This document shows positions 36,062 through 47,262 of a DNA stretch of 64,000 nucleotides, one piece after another. Position numbers and translations under genes: made by a program. The stretch's first letter is position 1; the number at the start of each line of letters is the position of its first letter. The notes below the pieces were generated by a model that did no database searches, was not told the DNA's origin, and worked only from the letters and a program-made list of their open reading frames with translations. The stretch spans positions 154,825 through 218,824 of the forward strand of contig VWYX01000632.1 in the NCBI GenBank assembly GCA_013396525.1, read 5' to 3'. This DNA comes from Chaetorhynchus papuensis. Lineage: Eukaryota > Chordata > Aves > Passeriformes > Rhipiduridae.

Positions 36062-38709
36062 TTTGTTTAACCGAGCCTAGGGTCCAGAACCTCAAGATTT
36101 TTTTCTGTATTCATAAGGACTTAGATTCATCCCACATACCTCTGTATAGTTCAATGATCTTTAATTTGGGAGCCTAAATTTTTTAAAATTATCTTACAAA
36201 TTTCCTCTACAATTCATGAGGGGGCTGAAGCCCTTTTCATGTAGAGAACGAATTCCTGATAGTCTGTCTATTTTGGAATAGATTCACTAAAATCAGCCTC
36301 AAACAGGCTTGGTGAATGCTTGTAAACAACAGTTGCCTGAAGGTTAGTGACTTCAGCAACCTGAAAGTACCGTGAAGAATTAAACTGTTTTTCTTGCAAC
36401 GTACCTAAAAATAATGTGAAAAAGCGACCAGCAATGGTAGATGGAAGAGATGAAGATTGATTAAATCATCAATGGTCAAATAAGAGACCTTCAAGAACCA
36501 GTAAAAGACCCTACTGCCTTGTAGAAGCAGAGGAGAATCAAGGCAAGGAGAAGGATAGTCTTGACCTCTTCAGTGAAACAGAGACACAACATATTGTGAT
36601 TTGGACCAGTTCTATTCAATGACCCTAGAAAACCTGTGTGCCCTCCCCAGCTCATGTTGAGGTATGTGCACAGGAACGAGATTTCCCTGCTGTAACTGTG
36701 ATGTGGTCATCAGGGTCATAGGGTACGTTTTTTCTCACTCGTGATGGACATTGGAAATACTGATGTCATCTGAACCACACCCCAAATTGGCTGACACCAT
36801 GGAGAATACAGCCTTGTAAAAGTCAACTTTGACTTTCAGTTTTACAACGGAGTACATGATACTTAAAGAAACCATAGCAAATGTGTAATACTTAAAAAGA
36901 TAGAAGTGTCCTCTGTTCTCCAAGTAAGGCATTAACCCAAGGTCGTGAGGACGCCAACTGGTTTAATGGTCCTTCTGATCATCTGCTACAAAGAGTAGAG
37001 CACCTGGCGTATCAGGTCACCTGTCATTTCTTGTGAAATTGTCCATAATAGTTCGTGGATTAGTTCATTTTTTTTCTTTCCTGAGATTTGTAATTATTTT
37101 GGTAATGTGAATTCTTCAATATCAGTGAGGGAAATGCAGTAAATTTACCATCAAAATTTGAAGAAAGTAAGAAAAATAAGGAGTTACTGAAAATGAATAC
37201 AAAAAAGAATTGATGAAATAATCAAATGTAGTATTCTTTTAGGAACCATCATTGCTATTTGAGTACGTTTTAATATAGGCTAATCCTTGATGGTTTTTTT
37301 CCTTAGGTATTTAAAAAGCACAGAAATAAAATAACTCCTAGTTTTTTGTGGGTTTGGTGTAGGGGTTTGGTTTTTTGTTGTTGGGTTGGGATTGGTTTTC
37401 TAATGTTAATTACCAATCATTGCAGTTTATCTACAAGGAACAGATTATTTTGTTTACTACAGCTTCCAGTCCCATTTTGTAACAGTGAAAGGCATGGATA
37501 CTTTGTTTTTTTCCAATTTTAGACATATGTGCAACCTATCACAGAAATTAAGGAGATAGTTAAATGTGAGTTAAAGAAGGAGATGCTGAACATGAGTTTA
37601 ATGAAATGGCTTCAAGTTGGTGCTCCAATGAATATTTATTATTTATACAAGAAAGAACATTTTTGCCAAGGGAAATTGAGAAATGTGCCCCAGCTCAAAA
37701 TAGCTAATAGAGAATATGATTTCCAATAACTTTTAAATTGCTGTATCTATCTTTTTCTATGTGTGATTTTCAGTTTTCTTCTGCTAGTGGATTTTCTATC
37801 GCATCTTCCTAATTACATTTGAATTCATTTCTTTGCCCATCACATTGGGCTACAAATCTGCTGCAGTAACTAAGCTCTCTTAAATTACTAACTCCTTTAA
37901 CTTTGACTTTCAGGTAAGTTACTCCCTAAGGTCACAAGTTAAAAGTATTGGAACATTTATTCCTAGGGAAGAGGAGAGAAATTAAATGGAGTTTGCGAGT
38001 CAGGAGACAGTTTGTATTGCATTGCAAGTCCCTAGTGATCAGCCACAATTTTGACCATTCCAGATCGTAAATTGTTGTGCAGTGTTCAATATGTTGAGTT
38101 TATTTCAGAAGAAAGATTGAAGAGAACATGCCTACCAAGAGAATTCCTTCTGATTACATTATAGATGTCCAAGTTCCAGTTACACATTTTTAAAATACAT
38201 TAATTTAAAGATTAATATTGATGAATAGGCAACATATATGAAAGTTTTCATTAGGAATAAAATTTTACAGGAGAAAAAATAGACAATAATAATAATAGAT
38301 TCAGAGATTTTGTTTCAGTCCAAGTGGATTAGATGCAATGGACAGCACCTTGAAAGATATCACAAGGGGGAAGACAACTCTGGTATTCAGTTAGTAAACA
38401 TTATTTTACTATCCTGATAGTCAAAGAACAGTTGACAACAGTGTATAACAGTTTCAAAATTATTCTTTTTAAAATCAGATTTTAGAAACAAGGTTTATAT
38501 CAGCATTAGAAAATGTTGATTACCTTAGTCTGTCCAGAAACAAATTTGTTTAATCTAATGCTGTTTTCAAAGCAGAATAAAATTTAAAATTAATGACCAA
38601 ATAAAAGTATTTAAAGTTTTCCTTTGTTGGTCATAGGTATGTTTGGAAGTATCAAGGTCATTTATGGTACATCTTTTGTTACATTATGTTTCTTCCTCTT
38701 TCCGTGCAG
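36062..38709. other. AT-rich sequence without recognised genes
   Basis: No gene was recognised. A T/G-rich tract lies at 37340-37400. The block at 36580-36720 is less AT-rich and could be an old unrecognised repeat. The 66-codon frame at 37529-37729 is preceded by a pyrimidine tract and an AG but ends at an in-frame stop with no donor site or family match. Confidence 0.5.
37340..37400. repeat. T/G-rich low-complexity tract
   Basis: GTGGGTTTGG, GGTTTGG and TTGTTGGG-type units fill the plus strand with almost no A or C. Confidence 0.6.
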
Positions 38710-38785
38710 CTTTGTGAAAGAATCAAGCATTCTCTGAGCTTCCCGTGTTACACAGCGATCCAGAGCCCAATTCCTCAGCAAAAAG
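38710..38785 (+). other. Candidate isolated exon (76 nt)
   Basis: A pyrimidine-rich tract (TTTCTTCCTCTTTCCGTGCAG) ends at an AG at 38708-38709, and a GT donor context (AAAAG then GTACTG) begins at 38786. The 76 bases between are open in one frame, reading LCERIKHSLSFPCYTAIQSP and continuing with IPQQK. The segment is richer in G+C than its surroundings and keeps two CpGs. I do not recognise the peptide. It could be an exon of a large gene or long non-coding RNA whose other exons lie outside the window, or a chance arrangement. The donor is only moderately close to consensus. Confidence 0.25.
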
Positions 38786-39574
38786 GTACTGCTACTTTCC
38801 ACTTAATGTCTCCAGACTGTGTTTCACTTTTCTGTGAATGGAACTATAGTTATTTCTTGTGCCTTTTACTTGAATGATAATGTATTTTCTGCAAAGGTAA
38901 GAAAATAAAGTTACCAATCTGTGATTTTTTCCTGAGTTCCATATTTCTTGGTTTTTTTAATCCCATACATATTTGGAACTTGGTTTGTTTTGCATTGTCT
39001 TTTGAAAAAAAAATAGATGAAAGCCTTTAACTTTATACATACCTTATTTGATCTCAGCACTACCATAGCTTTGTAGTAAGTAAAAATTGTTCCTGATAGT
39101 TGTTCAATAACTTCCATGAAATTAATTTAACACTTGCGAAGAATTTAAAATAATTGAAATTTTCATTACTTTTCTCTTTTTCTTCCCCTAGAAGTCGAAT
39201 AAAAAGCCACATTTGATTTATTCTTGTGCCCTGGTTGACAGGCTCAGAATCTAAAGAAGTTGCAGGGCAAAACACTGACTTGCCTCATAAGCTGCCCTTT
39301 CAAGCCAGTTGACAAGAAATTTGGAAGTTTAGTTTGAAAAAGCTCCTACTTTGTTTATGGGAAGGCAAATGGATCTGTTCAAAGGTTCTTCTTTTGACTC
39401 TTGAAATTCAGTGAAAGACTTTTATGAGCAGGGTCTTAAAAATACCCTTATCTAATCATTGAAATGCAAGAACAAAAAACCAAGACTTCTTTGCGTTGCT
39501 AAATCTCTAATTTTCAATTAAATAAATGGCTTAAACTATTTTTATGCCTTCAGTAACATTATCACCTTATAAAG
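38786..39574. other. AT-rich sequence without recognised genes
   Basis: Nothing recognised. Two overlapping minus-strand frames (38911-39117 and 39060-39275) are in different phases and lack signatures. Confidence 0.55.
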
Positions 39575-39601
39575 AGAAGACTGTTTAAAAAACAGTCTTC
39601 T
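39575..39601. repeat. Perfect 12-bp inverted repeat, 3-nt loop
   Basis: AGAAGACTGTTT (39575-39586) is followed by AAA and then the exact reverse complement AAACAGTCTTCT (39590-39601). Transcribed, it would form a 12-bp stem with a 3-base loop, too short for a microRNA precursor. No T run or gene end next to it points to a terminator role. Confidence 0.95.
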
Positions 39602-40171
39602 ATAACTGCAGTTGAAAGATGGTGACAAATTAATGGAAATTAGCAGACTAGTACAAAATAAAAAAGAAAAGTTTCTACATGGAGACTTGCCTAGCAAAGA
39701 GATCCATACTAAGTGTTCCTGACAAAAGGTCTCTATTGTTGCCAACTCTTCTGGTACATAAGCTTTTACAGTAATATTTTTGGTTACATGAATATACATC
39801 TAAAATTTTTGCAGCAACTTAAATGAATTCTCTGCTTCAGGAATATATTTTTTCCCTACAATCAACATAGTCATCATGAATAGACACCAAGAGCTGTTAA
39901 TACCTCAGTTAATACTCAAATTTCATCTTTTTGATGAGGCACATAAAATGAGTGGTAAACACCTCAACCATAACTTGCCATTTTTACAGCAGAATACTGA
40001 ACAATATACAAAGCATTTAAAATATGAAAGATACAGTTCTTTAAGCCTGTAATCTGAAGTTTAGTACGAGCATTCACAGAGAAGACAGAAGTTGCTGAAA
40101 CACCACCCTTCTGCCTCCTAAAACTATGTTTTGAACCATAATGGAAAATTATGACATTTTTACACCTTGTA
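39602..40171. other. AT-rich sequence without recognised genes
   Basis: No gene or repeat was recognised between the hairpin and the CR1 insertion. Minus-strand frames of 85 and 88 codons that cross this stretch have no family signature. Confidence 0.55.
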
Positions 40172-40545
40172 CCAGAGGGCTGTTTAGCCTGGACAAAAGG
40201 AGGTTCAGGGGATCTTACCACTCTCACCAACTAAAGAGGTAGTAGTGAGGTGGGGATAAGTTTTTTCTCCCAAGTAATAAGAAACAGGACGAGAGGAAAG
40301 GGCCTCAACTTGCACCAAGGAAGGTTTAGATTGGACAATAAGAAAAAATTTCTTCACTGAAAGAGTAGTTAGGCATTGACACAGGCTGCCCAGGGAAGTG
40401 GTGGAGTACCATTTCTGGAAGTATTTACAAGATGTGTGGATGTGGGGCATGGACTTGGTTTAGGGGTGAACTTGGCAGTATTAGGTTAATGGCTTGACTT
40501 GATGATCTAAAGGATCTTTTCCAACCTCAATATTCTATACTAAAC
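40172..40545 (+). mobile_element. CR1 LINE 3' end, 5'-truncated
   Basis: This is a collinear match to the avian CR1 3' end: AGGGCTGTTTAGCCTGGA, GGAGGTTCAGGGG, a TTTTCTCCCAAGTAATAAG block, AGGACGAGAGGAAAGGGCCTC, GGTTTAGATTGGA, AGAAAAAATTTCTTCAC, CAGGCTGCCCAGGGAAGTGG, a TGTGGATGTGGGGCATGGAC block, and finally TTGATGATCTAAAGGATC, TTTTCCAACCTCAATATTCTAT. Only the last 370 or so bases of a roughly 4.5-kb element are present. It carries few indels and looks moderately young. It ends a short distance upstream of the endogenous-retrovirus remnant. Confidence 0.9.
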
Positions 40546-41339
40546 TGTCCAAGCACAGTAACCACCCCTTTTGATTGGGATGGTAAATCAGTTTGTGGAA
40601 GCATCTGGGAGAGGTTAGGCATACCTTTGAGAACTGGCTGTGAAGCAGGGAATTTTTCTCCACAGCTTTGTGTGACCAGATACCAAATTATTCATCTCTG
40701 TTATGCAGTCCCATTTATTTACAAACATCCTCCTTATACTAGGGGCATCATTTTGTATAACGGGGGACCATCCTGGAAATAGAAAAAGAAACCATCAAAA
40801 GATGTGTACCACTGATGTAGTAATACCCTTGGCTTCCTTTGGTAGTCAGGGGGAGGAGGAGAAAGAATCCTCCAAGTCAAATTCACTCAGGATTTAATCT
40901 CTATTGCCCTTTAAAAACAATATCCAAACCAACATCAGAATTTTTCAGGTGTGGGAAAACCTTATGCTGTGCTGGGGGATGGAGCGGGACAGGAGTATCA
41001 TCAAGCACAAATCCCACTAATTACCTACTAAAATGGGAAAAAACCCTGGCAACAGATCTCTCTTACCTGCCATGCAGAAACAACTGAGATTCACAGGAAT
41101 CCTTTTCAAAACCCACACAGTCACCTTATACGTACATTCATTTGATGGTTCTGAAGAGCCATCCCATGAAATCCACCTAATCCTACATCTGAGAAAACTT
41201 TTGCTGCCTGAGTAAGTGTGACTCAGGTTCCCAGTTAAATTATGGAGGATAACATTTTGACATGTAAAACCTTTATCTTAGGTGGAAAATATTCCTTAGG
41301 AATTCAGGCTGTTTTAGTGGGTTAAGTACTTTAGTGCAC
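40546..41339 (+). other. Unassigned segment upstream of ERV pol
   Basis: About 800 bases lie between the CR1 end and the first recognisable reverse-transcriptase sequence. They are less AT-rich than the surroundings and contain several overlapping frames of 60-82 codons on the plus strand. They may be decayed gag/protease-side sequence of the same endogenous retrovirus, but I see no protease active-site motif and no 5' LTR. Confidence 0.35.
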
Positions 41340-42600
41340 CAGTGGTTTTACTGCCACCTCCAAACCCAGCAGCCTTGAAACTGTACCAGTTACCCAGGGA
41401 GGCATGCTGGAATCACTCAGTTAAAGTATTGTTGGAGATGGGTACTGTCTGCCACACCACTTTCTCCTTAATAGTCCTATTTGGCCCACAAAAAAGCCAG
41501 GTGGTTGCAGATGCATGATGGTAGACTAGCAGCTGATAAATAAAGCAGCCTCTCCCATGGCTGCAATTGTCCCAAATGTATTGCCACTGTTCAGATGTAT
41601 TGAGAGAGAAGCTGCAACATGGCATGCTGTGACTGATATGGCTCATGCTTTCTTTAGCATATCCATTACTGCAGTTTCCCAGGAACAATTTGACTTTTCT
41701 TGGGAAGGAATACAATATACTTTCACTGTCCTGACTCAGGGGCTTTTGCATAGCTCTACTATCTTCCACGGGCTAGTGGCACAACATCTGGAGAATAATA
41801 ACATCTCTCCAGACTGTAAATTTTTCCATTACATGGATCTTACTATCATTACTGGGCTCACTGAACAGGAAGTCAGAGAAACTCATAGCAATATTTTAGA
41901 CATCATGAAAAACATAGATGGGTGATCAATCTCAAAAGGTTATTAGATATTATCTCAAAAGATAATACAAGGGCCCACTACAGAAATTATGTCAGAAACC
42001 TAGACACGTTGCCTGAAGTGGCTAAACAATCTATCTTGCTTGTGTCTGAATAAAAAATACAAAAGAACTTTGTTGGAATTCTAGATTATGGGGCCCAATT
42101 TCTCCTCATGCCACACAGATCTTACAGCTGTTGTATTCTGTATGTGGGAAAAAGACCTAACTAAAACTGTGGGAAGAGGAAAAAATCAACTTTTGTACAA
42201 GCCAGACAGGCTGCCTTACATGCTATGGCTTTGGGGCTCATATTTGCCAAAAAATTTTTCGAATTTTAAGCTCTATGTATATGATGATATTGGGTCCAGT
42301 AGAGCTTTTGGCAATGAGAAAAGGGAATGCAATCCTTCTTGGGTTATAGTGTCAACTCCTCTCTACACTGACTCAAAATTACACCCCTTTTAAAATACTA
42401 CTTTTAGCTGCATATTGAATACTGACAGAAGCTGAAGAGATGACAAGGAATTGCTCTAACTGTGAGACTACTTGTCCTGCCAGGGTGTCCAATGACACCA
42501 ACTGTAAGGACAGGAAAATGCAAGGTATGAAGTGGAAATGGTGTACTTCCACACATGCCAAGCCAACTGCATCGGTTTGGTGAGGACATATAGTTAATTG
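41340..42600 (+). pseudogene. Endogenous retrovirus pol (RT) remnant
   Basis: The plus strand carries decayed retroviral reverse transcriptase across several frames with stops and shifts. From about 41340 there is the N-terminal finger region. The longest open stretch (41557-41925, 122 codons plus stop) holds the palm: an aspartate in TDMAHAFFSI (residues 26-35), the QGLLHSS region (61-67), and the catalytic Y-x-D-D box, which here reads YMDL (residues 92-95, 41830-41841), so one catalytic aspartate is lost. A further block (about 42060-42600) resembles the thumb/connection and the beginning of the RNase H side. No integrase or env follows; the next sequence is the 3' LTR. The type of pol and LTR recall avian ERVL-like elements, from recollection only. 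The copy is clearly non-functional. Confidence 0.75.
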
Positions 42601-42621
42601 TCTTCATAGTAACTTGTATGG

Positions 42622-43546
42622 TGCTGTGTTCTGGATTTGTCCTGAAAAGCCTGTTGATAACACAAGGATACTTTGGCTAGTGCCGAACGGTGCTTACAGA
42701 GTCAAGGTCTTCTCTGCTTCTCACACTGTCCTACTAGCAAGTGGGCTGGGGCAAGAAGAAGAAGCTGTGAGGGGATGCAGCCATGTCAGCTGAGATGATG
42801 GCACCTTGGGGACCACATCAGAGGAAGGGCAAAATGATGCACAGGCACTGAGGAGTGATTAAAAAGTGGTGGGAGGAACCAAGGTGAGAGAAGAAGGAAC
42901 AGGAGGAGGCGCTCCAGTTGCAAGAGCCAGGATTCCCCAGGAGCTCCCTGCAGGAGACCACAGAGGAGCAGATATTTCCCTGCAGCCTGTGGAGAGAACC
43001 ACAGTGGAGCAGACACCTACAATGCAGCCTGTGGAAAGGAACATGCCAGTGAAAGCAGATATGCCCCAAAGGAACTGTCCAGGACCCCACCCAGGAACAG
43101 TTTATCCCTGAAGGGCTGCAGCCCATGAGGAGGATCTACACTAGAAGAGGGGAAAAGCATGAGAAAAAGGAAGCAGAGAGGAACTGCTGTGGTCTGATAG
43201 CACCATTTGTCATTCCCCTTGCATCCCTAAGGGTCAGGTAGAAGTAGACAAGTGGAGAATGAAGGAATAAAGTTGAGTGTGGAAAAACACAGGAGTGGGA
43301 GGAAGGAGTTTTATGTTTTGTCTTTGTTTCTCAGTATTCAAATCTATTTTAATTGGCAATAAATTAAATTAACCTTCATCAGGTAGAGTCTATGTTGCCT
43401 GTGTTAGTAATCGTCAAGTGATCTCCTTGTCTTTGTCTCTATTCAAAAGCTTTATCGTGTAATTTTCTTCCCTTGTTCTATTGAGAGGCAGTAATGAGAG
43501 ACTGACCGGGTAGGCAGCTGGAAGCTGCCAAGGTCAACACATCACA
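42622..43546 (+). mobile_element. 3' LTR of the endogenous retrovirus
   Basis: The boundaries are inferred: start near TGCTGTGTTCTGG (about 42622) and end at AACACATCACA (43546), giving a TG...CA element of about 925 bp. Inside, in the order known for this avian LTR family, are GTTGATAACACAAGG, a TGCTTACAGAGTCAAGG block, GTCTTCTCTGCTTCTCAC, a GC-richer middle with two CAGCCTGTGGA-type units, AATTGGCAATAAATTAAATTAA, AGGTAGAGTCT, and AGTGATCTCCTTGTC. AATAAA at 43358-43363 is the likely poly-A signal. It directly follows the pol remnant, which supports a 3' LTR and not a solo LTR. Minus-strand frames across 42786-43126 are shadows. The 5' partner was not found, so target-site duplication cannot be tested. 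Confidence 0.8.
43358..43363 (+). terminator. LTR poly-A signal (AATAAA)
   Basis: A canonical AATAAA lies about 185 bases before the LTR end, consistent with an R/U5 boundary just downstream. It is a relic within a dead element. Confidence 0.55.
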
Positions 43547-45263
43547 AACATATATACAGTCACAACTATATGCATAGTGCATTGTCTTCTCCACCTAAAA
43601 TACTGTATGCACCCATTTTGGAACTATAGCTTTATGAAGAATAAGGTTTGGGAACGCATTATCAAAGCTGAGCCCACAATGCTGAATAAACTTGACTCCA
43701 ACCAGTGACTGCTGATTAGATAACCTGAAATACCCAGACCTCTATGTCAGTGCCTACAGCACAGAAGGCCCCTGAAAGAAGAGAAAGTGAATGAAATGCA
43801 AGACATTTTAAAAGCAAGCAAACCAAAGACATAATTATAAAATAGGGGCATAAACGTATTAAAATAGGTATAAAATTAAGTAATTATGAACTTAAAAAAA
43901 ATATTTTTTTCTTACAATATTAATTTCCTATCACTTGTGTTCTAGGAAATATTTTGATACTTCTTCTCCAAAAGAATAGTCTAAGAAATACAGGAAAATC
44001 TAAATTTCATTTTGTCTTATATGCTGTTTCTTCTTGTGCTTCTACATTTCAAAAAAGTTTCCTAACTTTTATATTACTACATAAATACATTATGAATTCT
44101 ATTTATTTATACCATCTGTTTTCACGTTGCTTATAACCTTGTGTAACACTGGTGAAGAAAAGCAATAGCAACACATTTAAAATTCCTTCAAACGGGTACT
44201 TAAATTTTTAGTGAAAAGGAGTGTAATTTAAAAAAATCTTAATAGCAGATAAGGTAGGATGTGCTGTGTTCTATGCAAGAAAGGACACCAGAAATTCTCC
44301 AGGAAATTATAATTCTTGATTCACATCAATTTGCATTATTTTGAATATAGATTTGAGCTGTAAAATTCCAGCTCAAATTCCAGCAAAATCTGAATCACAC
44401 ATCATAGATTGTATTGTCATACTTCATTTCAAAACTTCATCTCTCAAAATCCTTCTCAGCTGCCTTTCAGACGTTTAGTCACAGCAGTTTTCAGCATGAC
44501 ATGTAATTCAAGTGTCAGCAATAGGAAGAATTATCCTTGAATTAATGAGTGATAGATATTCTGAGTTGTTTCACTTGTGTAAAAATCCCTGTGAAGTCTA
44601 CTGCATTTGTCCCATTATCTCCCTACTGGGGAAAAAAAATCCCCAATTGTGTGTTGTTTTCCTGTTGGTGCAAGCAATGTGGCATGTTTGATTTCCATGC
44701 AAAAAGAGTTCTAAATTCTTGAAACTGAGTTGCATTGCCATAAATTTTCACATCTGATTTCTTTTTATATGATGCACAATTTTCCAATTTTCCATTTTAG
44801 TTTGCAGTCATATTTTAGAAATAACTATGTGATTTCAAGTGAAAGATTTTAGAAAACATAAGTTCACTTTTCTGTATTCCTATGTTGCTCATTCATGTTT
44901 GCTGAGAAGTACTATTATAGGCGAATTATTCCTCTTGCACTTGGCATTTTAAGTTTCACAGTTTTTATAATGTAGAACTCATACAGAACTCATACTTCTC
45001 TTACCTATTATTGCTTTCCTCCTTTCCTGCCATATATTTAAACATAATGAATAGCTCTACCATCACATTTTTATTTATTTTAGTATTTTTTTTTTTGTTT
45101 TGACCTCTTATTTTGCTCTGCTCTTAATTACCTCTTGACAATTGGGAATATGAAAGATATATTTTCTGGTATACTGAGAATTTGACGGTGAAAACAAAAA
45201 ATACTGCTAAGGGGAAAGGAAAGAGTTGATTTCTTTTTTTGCATATAGATCAGGATGAGTTTA
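43547..45263. other. AT-rich sequence without recognised genes
   Basis: Nothing recognised beyond a short direct repeat (ATTCCAGC, spaced and repeated) near 44366-44390. The block near 44640-44710 is less AT-rich, with an octamer-like ATGCAAA, and might be conserved, without further support. Confidence 0.5.
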
Positions 45264-45267
45264 TTTC

Positions 45268-45306
<39 letters not shown>

Positions 45307-45330
45307 CTCTCTCTTTTTTTTCTTTTCCTT
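45264..45330. repeat. (CTTT)n tetranucleotide microsatellite
   Basis: About ten perfect CTTT units run from 45268, pass into CTCTCTCTCT and end in a T run. The minus-strand 74-codon frame here (a repeated KERKKERKK pattern) is an artefact of the repeat. Confidence 0.95.
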
Positions 45331-46759
45331 TGAAGAGCTGACTGAGCTGCATTGTAGACTGATTTTACAACTCCTTTTACCTTTGATAAATGTGGCCTGT
45401 GTACATAAATAATTCTGGAAAATATATAGAATTATTAAAATAATAAATGTGAGAATAATATTCTGATAAATTGAAAGATACTGCTTGTATAATGAAAAAT
45501 TATGGTTTTGCCTATAAATGAAAGTAGCTTGTTTGTCTCAGCTGTTTTCTTTTTGGAAACAGGCCTTTATGATGGTGGTACACTACATAAATCTTATATA
45601 TTTTAGCACAACTGTCTCCTAAACACTGAGTTATTTTCTGAGGAAATGCTGGCCTGTCTAGGTAATTTTAAAAGTGGATTAACTGAACAGTTCCTGAAAT
45701 TCCGTATTTCTTCCTATTCAGGAGCTTGTCTATGGACTACAAGATATTCTGGTACTATAAAAACCATTGCCACTTTAAATGCCTAATTTTATAAAAAGCA
45801 AGGTAAAATAAAAGGAAATGATGAAAAAAATCAGAAAGAAGATATTCAAGGTTTTTAACTTAGTCCAGGTTACAAACTATCTTGTGTGTCTTTATCTTGT
45901 TAACATTTCAGCAAAAGAATTCTTTAAAGACTTAATAGGAACTAAAATATAACTGTACTTACAACAAGAATGTGAAAAGCCATCCAAAACCTATTTTATT
46001 CAAAATAATCTCAGAGATTAAAGACACAGTGATTCATGTTTTAGCAACATACCTTACATGCTTAATTCTTTGAAGAATATTAAGATTTAAGACACTAGCC
46101 GTTGCATTTGGAACTAATAACTTGAATAATGAGATAGGCCACAATGAATAAAATTAAAAAATAGACTAAATCTGTAATCACGTGTCTCAAACAATGTGAC
46201 AGTATTTGTATATGTTGGCTTTTCTTATACAGATTTTCATATCTGTAGATTAGAATTTAGCACAGTATAAACCCGTTTCCTACAAATTTTCTTTTTTATT
46301 TCCCAAAACAACAATACAGTGATGTTGAGAAAAGGCCATGTTTGCTAAGATATTCTTCCACTTCTGCATATGTTGTCCTAGTGAAAGAAAAACAACTAGT
46401 ACTGCGGATAAAGGAAGTTGGAGCAAGCTGTCATTTACTGAACATTCACTGTCTTCTTCCCCAACAGAACAGTACCCAGTTATCCACTTCCTTAATTTCT
46501 TCCAGAGAATTTCAGTACAACTTTCATTGGTTCTTTCCATTTTCAGATCTCTCTAAGGGTTTTTAATAGCATCATGCTTTGTCTTTACATACATCTGCAT
46601 CCACTTACACTGCTCATTATCTAGGATCCTTCTGATACAGCTGAAATTATAATTTTCCAGTAGTTTGCTTGTTTTTATCTTTTGCCCTTGTGTATGACTT
46701 GTAACAATAGAAAAAGAGAAGTCATGAGAAAGGAGAAATGAGAATAACTAGAGGGAATA
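45331..46759. other. AT-rich sequence without recognised genes
   Basis: Nothing recognised. Three overlapping frames at 46280-46566, two on plus and one on minus, cover the same bases and none has a domain signature. Confidence 0.55.
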
Positions 46760-46917
46760 AATGTGTTCCAACAGTTTCATGAAGTTCAACAAGGAGAAAC
46801 GCAAAGTCCTGCACATGAGAACAATGCTATGTACCAATATATGCTAGGAGCCATCCAGCTGGAAAGCAATTGGCAGGAAGTGATATGGTGACACAAAGTT
46901 CTACCTGAGCCAGCACT

Positions 46918-47189
46918 ATGCCTTTGCCACAAGAAAGGTTAATGGTACCCTTGGCTACTTTAAAAAAGTACTGCCTGCTGTTTGAGTTTGTGTGTTCCTT
47001 CTTTTTTTTTAATTCAGCACTGGTGAGGCCACACCTGGAGTATTGTGTTCTGTTCTGGGCTCCTCAGCACAAAAGAGGCATATACATACTGGAAAGAGTC
47101 CAACAAAGGGTGACAAGGATGATTAAAGAATGGAAGAACCTCACATATGAGGAAAGTCTGAGAGACCTTGGTCTGTTGAGCCTAGAGAA
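46918..47189 (+). pseudogene. CR1 ORF2 C-terminal remnant
   Basis: This is the readable part of the CR1 reverse-transcriptase ORF: about 90 codons open, with 'LVRPHLEYC' and 'FWAPQHKRG' (a highly conserved CR1 C-terminal signature) at roughly residues 36-57. Upstream codons in the same element are in another phase and interrupted by a stop, so the protein cannot be made. The original stop region is displaced by the nested insertion. Confidence 0.8.
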
Positions 47190-47262
47190 TCAGAGATTCA
47201 CAGTGTCACAGAATCACTAGGTTGGAAGAGACCTTCAAGGTCACCGAGTCCACCACTGATCC
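47190..47262 (-). mobile_element. Nested antisense CR1 tail
   Basis: Within the larger CR1, host sequence ending in CCTAGAGAA (47189) resumes at GAGAAGTGAGAGCTCAGG (47263). The roughly 73 bases between them read, on the plus strand, TTCACAGTGTCACAGAATCA then CTAGGTTGGAAGAGACCTTC, AAGGTCACCGAGTCCACC. That is the reverse complement of a CR1 terminus with its 8-bp tail repeats. GAGAA flanks both sides (47185-47189 and 47263-47267) and may be a short target-site duplication. Confidence 0.8.

Noticed and set aside
37529..37729. Exon after a pyrimidine tract near 37510-37522
   Set aside because: The acceptor is plausible, but the frame ends in an in-frame stop with no donor or polyadenylation signal close by, and the peptide has no known relatives that I recognise.
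39575..39601. MicroRNA precursor or terminator
   Set aside because: A 12-bp stem with a 3-base loop is too short for a microRNA, and no gene end or T run accompanies it.
42786..43126. Several overlapping frames of 61-102 codons on both strands
   Set aside because: All fall inside the 3' LTR, whose GC-richer middle lacks stops.
45128..45352. Highly charged KERKK-repeat protein on the minus strand
   Set aside because: A translation of the CTTT microsatellite.
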